Assembly: GCA_021803655.1 (NCBI GenBank)
Contig: JAJZLK010000064.1
Coordinates: 1-37,313 of the forward strand
DNA from: Thermoplasmata archaeon
GTDB lineage: Archaea; Thermoplasmatota; Thermoplasmata; Thermoplasmatales; Thermoplasmataceae
Length of the DNA stretch: 37,313 nt
Direction of reading: 5' to 3'
Below the pieces are notes generated by a model. It was not told the origin of the DNA. It did not search any database and saw only the letters and a program-made list of their open reading frames with translations. This document shows, piece by piece, positions 23,762-31,748 of the stretch; position 1 is the stretch's first letter; each line of letters starts with the position of its first letter. The position numbers and the translations under genes were made by a program.

Positions 23762-24606
23762 TAGAAAGGCCCGTGCTCTTCGTACATCTTCTTCAGCATG
23801 CGATCGTCTATGTGGGTATAAATCTGGGTTGTTGCCACCGAGGCATGGCCAAGTATCTGCTGGATGAACCTTATGTCGCCCCCATTCCTCAGTACTGAGG
23901 TCGCAAAGGTATGTCTGAGCACATGCGGGGTTACCCTCTTGTTTATTCCGGCTTTGATGGAAACGCGCCTCACCATTCTTTCGACCGTCGACGGGTCCAT
24001 GCGTCCCTTCCGGTTGCTGAGAAACACTGCCTCGGAAGCAGTCTTTACGGAAACTCTCTCCTTGAGGTAATCCTCAACCTTCTCCGCACATATACCGCTG
24101 AGGATAACAAGGCGATCCTTGTCCCCCTTTCCGCTCCTGATCCTGATAGTACGGTCGTCCAGTGCAAGGTCATTTATGTCCAGGCTGCAGAGTTCGCTTA
24201 CCCTCATGCCGGTATATATCAGGACCATAATCACCGCAAGGTCTCTAGGGTTTGGTGCGGCGGCAGATATGAGACTTGACGCCTCCTTGTCCGTAAGATA
24301 GACAGGCAGTTTTCCTGATCTCACCGGGGAATTCAGGTTATCTGGAAGTTCCACAGACCTGAACCGGTAATAGAGCCTTATTGCCTTGATCGCGAGATAC
24401 TGGGTGCTCTTTGCATACTTCCTGTTGACTGCCATGTAATGCTTGTAGCCAGCTATGTCTTCCGCTGAAACGAGGGAAATGTCCTTTCCAACATAGAGCA
24501 GGAACTTGGAAACAAGGAAAGAATACTCTTTTACGGTATGTTTGCTCTTCCTCTCCCCAGTCATCCATTTCCTGAAATTCTCGATCTCCTCCTGGACAGC
24601 GGACAC
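23758..24606 (-). CDS. xerA: XerA-type tyrosine recombinase
   Basis: Encodes 282 residues, close to known archaeal XerA (about 280-290), which resolves chromosome dimers at dif. The N-terminal SAM-like core-binding domain (about 5-85) is followed by the catalytic domain with Arg in YTGMRVSELCSL, Lys in SGKGDKDRLV, HVLRHTFATSVL (HxxR), LGHASVATTQIYTHI (His and nucleophile Tyr). The start is GTG at 24606. An in-frame TTG at 24645 lies upstream of the TATA-like GTTTATTTA, which is 27 bases before the GTG. No neighbouring phage or integron genes suggest an integrase role. Confidence 0.88.
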   Translation of the reverse strand: MSAVQEEIENFRKWMTGERKSKHTVKEYSFLVSKFLLYVGKDISLVSAEDIAGYKHYMAVNRKYAKSTQYLAIKAIRLYYRFRSVELPDNLNSPVRSGKLPVYLTDKEASSLISAAAPNPRDLAVIMVLIYTGMRVSELCSLDINDLALDDRTIRIRSGKGDKDRLVILSGICAEKVEDYLKERVSVKTASEAVFLSNRKGRMDPSTVERMVRRVSIKAGINKRVTPHVLRHTFATSVLRNGGDIRFIQQILGHASVATTQIYTHIDDRMLKKMYEEHGPFY

Positions 24607-24628
24607 AAGTAAATGTAGTATAAACTCG

Positions 24629-24637
24629 TAAATAAAC
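24629..24637 (-). promoter_or_regulatory. TATA-like promoter deciding the xerA start
   Basis: Minus-strand GTTTATTTA centred about 27 bases before the GTG at 24606. Confidence 0.5.
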
Positions 24638-24675
24638 GTGTCCAACTCTCCATGGAAGGTCCCTCCTCAGCGTCA

Positions 24676-24683
24676 CTTATTAG
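24676..24683 (+). promoter_or_regulatory. TATA-like promoter deciding the enoyl-CoA hydratase start
   Basis: CTTATTAG centred about 25 bases before the ATG at 24704. It rejects the in-frame start at 24638. Confidence 0.45.
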
Positions 24684-24703
24684 GACAGATTCGATCTCGC
24701 ATC

Positions 24704-25471
24704 ATGGAAAACTCTCCCTCGATTGAAGTGACAGAAGCAGGACCGGTTGTGATTCTTAAGTTGAGAAATACAGGAAAACTCAATGCCATCACAGAGGGGA
24801 TGGCAGGAGAACTCATCGCTGCCATTGAAAAGTACGAAAAAGACGATAGATACAGGGTGATGCTGCTGGGAGGTGCCGATAGGAATTTCTGTTCCGGCGC
24901 CGATATAACCGGCTTTGCAAACAGGAATACAGAGGATGCCCTGCGTTTCCACCTGGTCCTGAACCGTGTAGTCAGGACAATACGGTCATGTCCTAAGCCC
25001 GTTCTTGCCGTACTTGAGGGATATTCCCTCGGAGGAGGCCTGGAGATTGCTGAATCAACGGACATAAGGATAGCGTCAGCTTCCGCGAAGATCGGGCAGC
25101 CTGAGATCAACATCGGCATAAATGCGGGTGCCGGCGGCAACGTGATACTTCCCCGGCTTGTGGGGAGGGGAAATGCGATGTACCTGATTCTCACGGGAAG
25201 GCGGATAAGTGCTCCTGAAGCCCTGCGTATGGGTCTCGTCGATCTGGTATTCCCCGATGATCAGCTCTGGGACGAGGCCATGAAGATAGCAATGGAAATT
25301 TCATCGAAACCTGTGGTAACCGTGCAGATGGCAAAGATGGCAGTGAACAACTCTGAAGACATGTCCGTGAGCGCTGCCCTGGACATGGAGGCATCGGCCT
25401 TCGCCATGCTGTTCTCCACTGCGGAAACCAAGGACAGGATCAGGAAGTTCATGGAGAGAGAGAGAAATTAG
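24704..25471 (+). CDS. Enoyl-CoA hydratase/isomerase (crotonase family)
   Basis: Encodes 255 residues with the crotonase fold. The oxyanion-hole segments are SGADITGFA and EGYSLGGG. Both catalytic glutamates of true hydratases are present, in GGGLEIAESTDIRIAS and IGQPEINIGINAGAGG. PRLVGRGNAMYLILTGRRISAPEALRMGLVD completes the signature. It hydrates enoyl-CoA in beta-oxidation or amino-acid breakdown; the Old Yellow Enzyme-like reductase at 27106 may act on related substrates but is not in the same transcript. Leaderless start at 24704. Confidence 0.9.
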   Translation: MENSPSIEVTEAGPVVILKLRNTGKLNAITEGMAGELIAAIEKYEKDDRYRVMLLGGADRNFCSGADITGFANRNTEDALRFHLVLNRVVRTIRSCPKPVLAVLEGYSLGGGLEIAESTDIRIASASAKIGQPEINIGINAGAGGNVILPRLVGRGNAMYLILTGRRISAPEALRMGLVDLVFPDDQLWDEAMKIAMEISSKPVVTVQMAKMAVNNSEDMSVSAALDMEASAFAMLFSTAETKDRIRKFMERERN

Positions 25472-25476
25472 CATCA

Positions 25477-25490
25477 TTTTATTATTTAAG
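25477..25490 (+). promoter_or_regulatory. TATA-like promoter of the prs-kptA operon
   Basis: TTTTATTATTTAAG centred 26 bases before the ATG at 25510. Confidence 0.55.
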
Positions 25491-25509
25491 TGTAGATCAG
25501 GCACTAATC

Positions 25510-26361
25510 ATGAAGATTGTTCCAGGGATTTATGCCTCAGCAATTTCTGCAGACATTTCCAGGACCGCATCGTCAGAAATCGTAAATGTTTCAAGGAGTA
25601 GGTTCCCTGACGGGGAGATGTATCTAAGAATAGATTCGGATCTGAAAGGGGAAGATCTGCTGGTTGTTTCCAACACGAGGAAGGACGATGAGATTATCGA
25701 CCTGATGCTTCTGCTTGATGCGTGCAGGGGCAGGAATCCAGGAAGCATCACTCTCCTGATCCCTTTCTTTGGATATGCCAGACAGCACATGAGATACAGG
25801 GAAGGCGAGCCCATATCTTCTTCTGCCATAGGACGGGCGATTTTTCCCCAGGTGGACCGGGCTTTCATAGTTGAGGTTCACGATAACAGGGCAATCGAGC
25901 CATTCGCATCCAAAGTAAAGAACCTGATGGTTGAGGATTCTATTGTAAAGCATCTCTCAGGGAGCAAGCCGGATTACGTCGTATCTCCGGATGACGGAGG
26001 GGAGGAGAGGGCAAAGGCTATTTCAGGGCTTCTCGGAACAAAATACCTTATAATGGAGAAAAAGAGGATAGACTCAAGAACAGTGGAAATAGAGGTGCCG
26101 GATGCGGACCTAAGAAACAAGTCCGTTGTCCTGATCGATGACATGATTTCCACTGGCGGAACTATTGTAAAGGCATGTTCCATACTGAGGAAGAAAGGGG
26201 TGAGCGAGATACACGTGGTGACAATACACGGGCTTTTTCTGAATGAGTCCTTCAGGCACATCTCCGAATACGCAGACAGTATATCGGCTACAAACACTAT
26301 CTGGTCACCCTACAGCAAGATTGACATTTCCGCAGAAATATACCATCAGATGGGGAAGTGA
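25510..26361 (+). CDS. prs: Ribose-phosphate pyrophosphokinase (PRPP synthetase)
   Basis: Encodes 283 residues. It makes PRPP from ribose 5-phosphate and ATP for nucleotide, histidine and tryptophan synthesis. Seen are SRFPDGEMYLRI, the flexible loop region PFFGYARQHMRYREGEPISSSAIGR, VEVHDNRAIEPF (catalytic His segment), SPDDGGEERA and the PRPP loop VVLIDDMISTGGTI. The length matches the compact archaeal class. It precedes kptA by 7 bases. Confidence 0.95.
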   Translation: MKIVPGIYASAISADISRTASSEIVNVSRSRFPDGEMYLRIDSDLKGEDLLVVSNTRKDDEIIDLMLLLDACRGRNPGSITLLIPFFGYARQHMRYREGEPISSSAIGRAIFPQVDRAFIVEVHDNRAIEPFASKVKNLMVEDSIVKHLSGSKPDYVVSPDDGGEERAKAISGLLGTKYLIMEKKRIDSRTVEIEVPDADLRNKSVVLIDDMISTGGTIVKACSILRKKGVSEIHVVTIHGLFLNESFRHISEYADSISATNTIWSPYSKIDISAEIYHQMGK

Positions 26362-26368
26362 GATAAGT

Positions 26369-27109
26369 ATGGAGCTAAAGGAGTGTTATACGCACGGGGT
26401 CTTCAGGGGTCCAAGATGTCCAGAATGCGGCAACGTTTCGAAGTTGCTCATGGAGGATCGCGAGATCGACTCCCTGGGTAAAGTGCTTGCCGGAATGCTG
26501 AGACATTTTCCTGAGCGTTATGGAGTGAGACTGGACGAACATGGATGGATAGGAATACAGGAAATCGTCAATCCGATCCGGATCCAGAGGCGGCATTTTG
26601 AGTGGCTGACTCCCCACCACATCGAGGCCATGGCAAAGACAGACCAGAAGCAGAGATACCAGGTCAATGAACACAGGGAGATCAGGGCGAGATACGGGCA
26701 CACCATACCTGTGAACATGGACGACCTTCCGACAGAAGGAATACCTGACAAGCTCTATTACCAGACGACTCCGGAAGAGAAGGAATTCATCATGGAAGCC
26801 GGAATAAGCCCCTCAGACAAGACATGGATCCACCTTTCCAAGACCTACAGGCAGGCGTACATATCGGGACTTTTCCACGTTGATGAACCGGAAGTGATCG
26901 AGATAAACGTCCCTGCACTTGTGGAGTCAGGCATGCCTGTTTACATGGCAACAGACGAGATTTTCCTTGTATCGCTTGTTCCGGAAGAGTTTATCAGGCT
27001 GGCTGAAAGGGAAGATGTAACAGTCACCCCTGAGGAGCAGGAAGAGATCGAGAGGGTGAAGGAAAACAGGGAGAGGAGAAAGAACTTCTCATCCTATGAT
27101 AACTCCTAG
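26369..27109 (+). CDS. kptA: RNA 2'-phosphotransferase (Tpt1/KptA) with N-terminal zinc-ribbon-like segment
   Basis: Encodes 246 residues. KptA/Tpt1 transfers a 2'-phosphate from RNA to NAD. An N-terminal CYTHG...RCPECG looks like a small metal-binding knuckle. The catalytic part has SLGKVLAGMLRHFPERYGVRLDEHGWIGI, then QRYQVNEHREIRARYGHT (Arg/His of the active site), TWIHLSKTYRQAYISGLFH and the C-terminal IFLVSLVPEEFI. The ATG at 26369 follows the prs stop by 7 bases, so an operon is likely. Longer in-frame starts lie inside prs and are rejected. The role of KptA in archaea is unclear because their tRNA ligase leaves no 2'-phosphate. The stop overlaps the convergent gene's stop as CTAG. Confidence 0.9.
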   Translation: MELKECYTHGVFRGPRCPECGNVSKLLMEDREIDSLGKVLAGMLRHFPERYGVRLDEHGWIGIQEIVNPIRIQRRHFEWLTPHHIEAMAKTDQKQRYQVNEHREIRARYGHTIPVNMDDLPTEGIPDKLYYQTTPEEKEFIMEAGISPSDKTWIHLSKTYRQAYISGLFHVDEPEVIEINVPALVESGMPVYMATDEIFLVSLVPEEFIRLAEREDVTVTPEEQEEIERVKENRERRKNFSSYDNS

Positions 27110-28779
27110 AGATACTCCATCTCCATCTCAGCCAGGTATTCGCGGACTTCCCTCCTCCCGGATACCATTGCTGACCTTATGTCGTACTGTTCCTTCTCAA
27201 ATAGCACCACATCATACTTTTCCAGATTCCTGATCGCTATTCCGGCTTTTTCAGCAATCTTCCGGTACTCCATTCCTCTTGCCCGGTCAAGGGACGCAAC
27301 GGATCTTTCGCTGAGGATCACCTCATGCTTCTCCGCCAGTGAGAGCGCGTGATCCAGGTACTGGTATATATTTGTATCCATGGAGATTGTTTCCTTCTCC
27401 GTAATCGCAGGATAGACTTTGTCCGGAAGACAGTATATTCCTTTTCCGGAAAATTTCTCCCCGGTAATCACCTGAACGCCGAATCTCTTCAGGGAATCCG
27501 CATAATAGGCAATAAGCCCGGAAAATTCATTCCTGTGGTGATCCTCGAATATACTCCTGATCTGTCCTCCAATATTATCTTCCAGTTCGTGGACAGTTAC
27601 TGTCAGCCAGGACTTCGCAGCATATAGGGCAGCTTCAAGTCCCTTGATTCCCGCACCTGCGATATCCAGTTCCCCATGATATCTCCGGATTTCTCTTTCA
27701 AAGCCTTCAAGACCCGTGTCCGGATTCACAGTACACCTTACCTCTCCCAGACTCAGCTTTCGGCAAGCCTGGTTGCATCTTATGCACGGTCTCGGTATTC
27801 CTGAATTTAACTGGATCTTCCTGGGAAGGTACGGATCAGCAAGCAGCGACCTACCCATTGAAACGAAGTCTACTTTCGAGAGTGATCTTTCAATGTCGTC
27901 AGCGTTCATTACGGATCCCACTGCCATTATGGGCACACTGAGTCTTCCCGGTATCATGTCTATTATGGGGGTGTGCGGCAGGTAGAACGATCCAGAAGAA
28001 CCGGGAGGAGCATTTCTTCCGGCAGAGAAATGGACATAGTCAACGTTCCTGAGGTGGCTTGCCACGCTGAATCCGTAGTCCGGCCCATAACCGTCACGAT
28101 CGAACTCCAGAAGGCTAAGTCTTATTCCCACTTGAAAGTGTGTCGCTTTTCGCACAGAGTCCACGATCTCCTGCGCGAACCTGACACGATTCTCCAGGGA
28201 CCCACCATATGAATCTGTCCTCCTGTTCAGGGCTGGAGAGATGAATTCCTGGACCAGGTATCCGTGGGCTCCGTGGATTTCCACACCGTCAAATCCTGTG
28301 TCCTCAGCCAGTTTAGCCGCCCTGGCAAAACTGTCCTTCACGGATTCAATGTCATCCAGGGACATTTCCTGCGGAGTCTTACCGAGGTAGTCAACCTGCG
28401 AAGGGGCGAAATTACCTCGGCTGTTGATCTGGTCCAAGGCCTTTCCGCCAGCGTGAACCAGTTGCATGAATATGCCAGCTCCATGTTCCTTTACCTTCTC
28501 CGTCAATCTTCTCAGCTTTGGGGAAAGTTCCATTCCATAGGCTCCGAGTTCGTTTGGAGACCCTCTGCTGTTTATCCGGTCCACATAAGTATACTCCGTG
28601 ATAATGAGCCCGGCGCCGCCCCTCGCCCTCTCTACCAGATACCTGATGTGCTGATCAGTAACTTCTCCAGCCGGAGTTCCCAGATTCGAGATCATGGGGG
28701 CCATCGCTATTCTGTTCTTCAGCGTCAGATTGCCGATCTTTCCCTCTGAAAATGCCTTCATGCAGGTAGAATTCCTCAT
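27106..28779 (-). CDS. Old Yellow Enzyme-type 4Fe-4S flavin reductase with degenerate C-terminal domain
   Basis: Encodes 557 residues. Residues about 8-340 are an FMN TIM barrel with NRIAMAPMISN, HGAHGYLVQEFISPALNRRTDSYGGSLENRVRF and FVSMGRSLLADPYLP. A 4Fe-4S site follows: CIRCNQACRKL...VRCTVNP (C-x2-C-x3-C and a fourth Cys). The FAD-binding region begins with DIAGAGIKGLEAAL and GGQIRS. Full 2,4-dienoyl-CoA reductase-like proteins are about 640-670 residues with a second NAD(H) Rossmann motif; here the C-terminal part is short and I see no second GxGxxG. It may reduce enoates with an unusual electron donor, or be losing function. The start could be ATG 28779 or ATG 28761. Confidence 0.85.
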   Translation of the reverse strand: MRNSTCMKAFSEGKIGNLTLKNRIAMAPMISNLGTPAGEVTDQHIRYLVERARGGAGLIITEYTYVDRINSRGSPNELGAYGMELSPKLRRLTEKVKEHGAGIFMQLVHAGGKALDQINSRGNFAPSQVDYLGKTPQEMSLDDIESVKDSFARAAKLAEDTGFDGVEIHGAHGYLVQEFISPALNRRTDSYGGSLENRVRFAQEIVDSVRKATHFQVGIRLSLLEFDRDGYGPDYGFSVASHLRNVDYVHFSAGRNAPPGSSGSFYLPHTPIIDMIPGRLSVPIMAVGSVMNADDIERSLSKVDFVSMGRSLLADPYLPRKIQLNSGIPRPCIRCNQACRKLSLGEVRCTVNPDTGLEGFEREIRRYHGELDIAGAGIKGLEAALYAAKSWLTVTVHELEDNIGGQIRSIFEDHHRNEFSGLIAYYADSLKRFGVQVITGEKFSGKGIYCLPDKVYPAITEKETISMDTNIYQYLDHALSLAEKHEVILSERSVASLDRARGMEYRKIAEKAGIAIRNLEKYDVVLFEKEQYDIRSAMVSGRREVREYLAEMEMEYL

Positions 28780-28842
28780 GGGCTATATCTCTTGGCTGTT
28801 CAGAACACATTACATTAAACCATCGGCGGAACCTGTCTCCGC

Positions 28843-28880
28843 AAATAAAAAAAAGTGGAGTAACGGTTCTACGCCGTTAC
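28843..28880 (-). terminator. Hairpin plus poly-T terminator of the small secreted protein gene
   Basis: On the minus strand GTAACGG/CCGTTAC (28874-28880 and 28860-28866) form a 7-bp stem with a 7-base loop, including the stop codon. TCCAC and eight T (28847-28854) follow. It is shaped like a bacterial intrinsic terminator. Confidence 0.6.
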
Positions 28881-29488
28881 TGTACAGACAGCACTACGTT
28901 GTCTTTGGACGATGCCTGTTCTCCGTCATGATGACCATTCTGGCCTGTTACCTGGAAGGTCAGGGCAGCGATGGTTATCTTTGAGGAGTGGTCCTGCTGG
29001 CTGTTGTTCTCCTGCAGATCACTCATGTTCTGATCCCCTGCAGGGTGCAGGAACAGGAATCCCTTTGCGGTCATGCTTGTGTTTGTTGCATGATCAGACA
29101 CAACATAGTGTATGATCACCGTTATGGTGTGCGTACCCTGTGAAAGGTTAACCTTCAGGTCACTGTGTCCAATCGAATAGTGATTCCCGTCTATTACCAT
29201 CGATACGTTCAATTCAGAGAACGTGTGTGCTATTCCGTCTTCCATCTCCATCTCAACCTTGTATGAGGTGAAGTTTCCTGTACTGACCTTTTCCAATATG
29301 GTGGCATTGCCCGTCATTCCGGGGTGAAGCGTTCCTAGATCGAACACTGAACTGCCTGATCCTGAAGAGGATAATGCAGTGGCGGATACCGCCCCGGTAG
29401 CAAGTGCAACCACAGCCAGAACGGCCAGTATGCTATGAGCTACCATGATTCCAAGGATGAATCTGACGATATCCCTTTTCTGGTACAT
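28877..29488 (-). CDS. Small secreted or membrane-anchored protein, unknown function
   Basis: Encodes 203 residues. A basic N-terminus (MYQKRDIVRF) leads into a hydrophobic helix (about 12-37) that is a signal peptide or anchor. The mature part is beta-rich with NxS/T sequons (NATI, NFTS, NVSM, NLSQ, NTSM, NMSD, NNSQ). It includes a KVEMEMEDG...SMVIDGNHYSIG...GTHTITVIIHYV repeat-like strand pattern that suggests an Ig-like or TasA/camelysin-like sandwich, a weak guess. The tail is rich in Gln, His and Ser. A hairpin terminator follows directly. It is divergent from glyA. Confidence 0.65.
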   Translation of the reverse strand: MYQKRDIVRFILGIMVAHSILAVLAVVALATGAVSATALSSSGSGSSVFDLGTLHPGMTGNATILEKVSTGNFTSYKVEMEMEDGIAHTFSELNVSMVIDGNHYSIGHSDLKVNLSQGTHTITVIIHYVVSDHATNTSMTAKGFLFLHPAGDQNMSDLQENNSQQDHSSKITIAALTFQVTGQNGHHDGEQASSKDNVVLSVQ

Positions 29489-29602
29489 CTTTGTACCAGT
29501 TGAGAGTCACTTCACTTTATCCCAGAAAGACCAGAAACAGTTCCCGGGTTCGGGGTGAGACTCATTCTCCTGATACAGACATCTCAACGTTGTCCACGAA
29601 AC

Positions 29603-29615
29603 GATTTAAAATATG
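29603..29615 (+). promoter_or_regulatory. TATA-like promoter of glyA
   Basis: GATTTAAAATATG centred 26 bases before the ATG at 29634; leaderless. Confidence 0.55.
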
Positions 29616-29633
29616 TCCTTGGAATAGCTGTAC

Positions 29634-30929
29634 ATGAAAGGTAACCTGGAAAGTGCACTCAAGATAAGGGATATGGCCAGGAGACACAACAGGCTTTTTA
29701 AGGAGAGCATCCCGCTCATTGCATCTGAAAACATCATGAGCCCTCTTGCAATGGAGATGCTTCTCACAGACTTCGGGTTCAGGTATGCTGAAGGACTCCC
29801 ACACCAGAGATACTATCAGGGAAATGAGATCGTTGATGAGATGGAAGATTACACAATCGATCTTCTCAGGAAACTCTTCCGGTCAAAGTATGCGGATCCA
29901 AGACCAGTATCAGGTACAGTCGCCAACATGGGTATAATCTATGGTCTCACCAAGGTCGGGGACAAGATAACCGTCCCGGATCTTTCAGGTGGCGGGCATA
30001 TAAGCGCAGCAAAGTTCGGAGCTGTGGGCATGCGCGGGCTCGACTCCTCATCATATCCCTACGATGAGGACACCATGTCCGTGGACGTTGACGGTGCTAG
30101 GAAACTCCTGCTGGAAAAGAGGCCGAAGGTTGCGCTGTTTGGTCAGTCAGTATTCATGTTCCCCGCTCCACTGAAGGAACTGCGGGATACTTTCCAGGAA
30201 GTGGGCTGCAGGGTCTGGTACGACGGAGCACATGTTATTGGGCTCATTGCAGGAGGCAGGTTCCAGGATCCATTGAGGGAAGGTGCCGAAATATTGAGTG
30301 GAAGCACACACAAGACGTTCCCCGGCCCGCAGCATGGAATGGTCATGGGCGAATGCGAAGAACCGGTCTGGAAATCCATACAGAAGGGGCTTTTCCCAGG
30401 CGTGTTGAGCAATCATCATCTTAACACCATGGCTTCCCTCGCGGTAACCGCAGCAGAGATGCTTGAATTCGGGGAAAAATATGCATCTGACACGATCTCC
30501 AACGCAAAAGCACTGGCTGAAGAACTCCACTCCCTTGGCTTCAGGGTCCTAGGGGAAAAGCGGGGATTCACCGAGTCTCATGTGCTGGCTGTCGACGTGA
30601 GCGGGCAGGGTGGAGGAAAACACGTTGCAGAGAGGCTGGAGAAGAGTGGGATAATACTGAATAAGAACCTCCTGCCCAGCGACAAGGGAAAGAAATCACA
30701 GGATCCCAGCGGGATTAGGATAGGGGTCCAGGAAGTCACAAGAATCGGGATGGGGAAGAGCGAGATGAAGGAGATCGCATCCCTCATTCACAGATCCGTG
30801 GTCAGGAACGAGAGTGAGGAGAAGATCACTGCAGGTGCAAGGGAACTGAAGTCCAGATTTGATGAGGTCAGGTACTGCTTTGGAAAGTTGAAGGCATACG
30901 AGTACATTGAGATCATGAAGTCCCAGTAG
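29634..30929 (+). CDS. glyA: Serine hydroxymethyltransferase
   Basis: Encodes 431 residues. It interconverts serine and glycine with transfer of a one-carbon unit to a pterin carrier. Seen are IPLIASENIMSP, RYAEGLPHQRYYQGNEIVDEME (substrate region), VSGTVANMG, WYDGAHVIGLIAGG (Asp and His of the PLP pocket) and LSGSTHKTFPGPQHG with the PLP lysine. GIRIGVQEVTRIGM near the C-terminus carries the carboxylate-binding Arg. Length is as usual. The ABC cluster begins 27 bases downstream without a clear promoter, so read-through is possible. Confidence 0.95.
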   Translation: MKGNLESALKIRDMARRHNRLFKESIPLIASENIMSPLAMEMLLTDFGFRYAEGLPHQRYYQGNEIVDEMEDYTIDLLRKLFRSKYADPRPVSGTVANMGIIYGLTKVGDKITVPDLSGGGHISAAKFGAVGMRGLDSSSYPYDEDTMSVDVDGARKLLLEKRPKVALFGQSVFMFPAPLKELRDTFQEVGCRVWYDGAHVIGLIAGGRFQDPLREGAEILSGSTHKTFPGPQHGMVMGECEEPVWKSIQKGLFPGVLSNHHLNTMASLAVTAAEMLEFGEKYASDTISNAKALAEELHSLGFRVLGEKRGFTESHVLAVDVSGQGGGKHVAERLEKSGIILNKNLLPSDKGKKSQDPSGIRIGVQEVTRIGMGKSEMKEIASLIHRSVVRNESEEKITAGARELKSRFDEVRYCFGKLKAYEYIEIMKSQ

Positions 30930-30956
30930 ACTGAGGTCGCTTTGCCTGGAGAATCT

Positions 30957-31748
30957 ATGCACTTGACTCTGAAGCAGGGAATCGGAATCGCCATGGCATC
31001 GGCTCTGGTGATTTCAATGGCACTCTACGCGTCCACCTTGAATATTTCCAGAACGTTGCCTGGTGACCCCCAGGACTACCTTCCTGCCGATTCTTCAGAA
31101 CTATTTTCATTTTCAGACGCAGGACTGGTGGTCTACGGATTCCACAACAGTAATGGCACGGGCATAGTGGTGAACGCAAGCATCAGCACTGTAGAATACC
31201 TTCTCAACATTTCCACAAGTGCGTCCAGTTCCCAGAGCTATTCCATATCCCCACAAGGTAGATATCTCGGACAGCCTCTGGAAACACTGGAGATATCAGG
31301 AATAAATCTTTCAGCGAGCAGTGGAACGCCATCAGCGATTCTCAAGTACATTTTCGGAATGAACTCAACAACAGTGAACCTGACGATTTCCGCAATATCC
31401 GGCACAAACATCATTCTGCTGGGAGATCCGGGTGGTGTGAAGGACTCCATCGCTACGGCTAGTACTGGAACATGGCATCCGCATGAATTCACGGCAACCC
31501 CGTACTACGTATCGATTGTGATCTATCATGGCCCAAACTCTCTCGTTTCAACAACATGGATTAATATGAGTGCCTCCAGCACTTATCTCACTTTCATATG
31601 CAATTCCCCGGCAGCGGCCTCAATCTTGCTTATCACCACATATCTGTTCACAGGAAAAATGGGTCACCTTCATGGAGAGCTGGCAGTGGAGTATATCATA
31701 GGCTCCGGATTTGCTGATCTTGTTTATTACCTGACCGGGGGTCTGTAA
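30957..31748 (+). CDS. Membrane-anchored protein of an ABC transporter cluster
   Basis: Encodes 263 residues from the ATG at 30957 (a TTG at 30942 is the longer option). An N-terminal membrane helix (about 7-25) is followed by an extracytoplasmic Ser/Asn-rich domain to about residue 185 with many sequons (NISR, NGTG, NASI, NLSA, NSTT, NLTI, NMSA). Hydrophobic helices near the end (about 205-225 and 240-258) flank KMGHLHGE. No family is recognised. The stop codon is directly adjacent to the permease start, so it is probably an accessory subunit of this transporter. Confidence 0.65.
   Translation: MHLTLKQGIGIAMASALVISMALYASTLNISRTLPGDPQDYLPADSSELFSFSDAGLVVYGFHNSNGTGIVVNASISTVEYLLNISTSASSSQSYSISPQGRYLGQPLETLEISGINLSASSGTPSAILKYIFGMNSTTVNLTISAISGTNIILLGDPGGVKDSIATASTGTWHPHEFTATPYYVSIVIYHGPNSLVSTTWINMSASSTYLTFICNSPAAASILLITTYLFTGKMGHLHGELAVEYIIGSGFADLVYYLTGGL

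Noticed and set aside
23758-24606. XerA gene as a phage or genomic-island integrase
   Set aside because: Its size and motifs match chromosomal XerA, neighbours are housekeeping genes, and no attachment repeats, tRNA or phage genes were seen.
29489-29602. GTTCGGGG-like stretch near 29547 resembling a tRNA T-arm
   Set aside because: No acceptor stem, anticodon arm or 3' end could be paired around it; no tRNA gene was found in this window.
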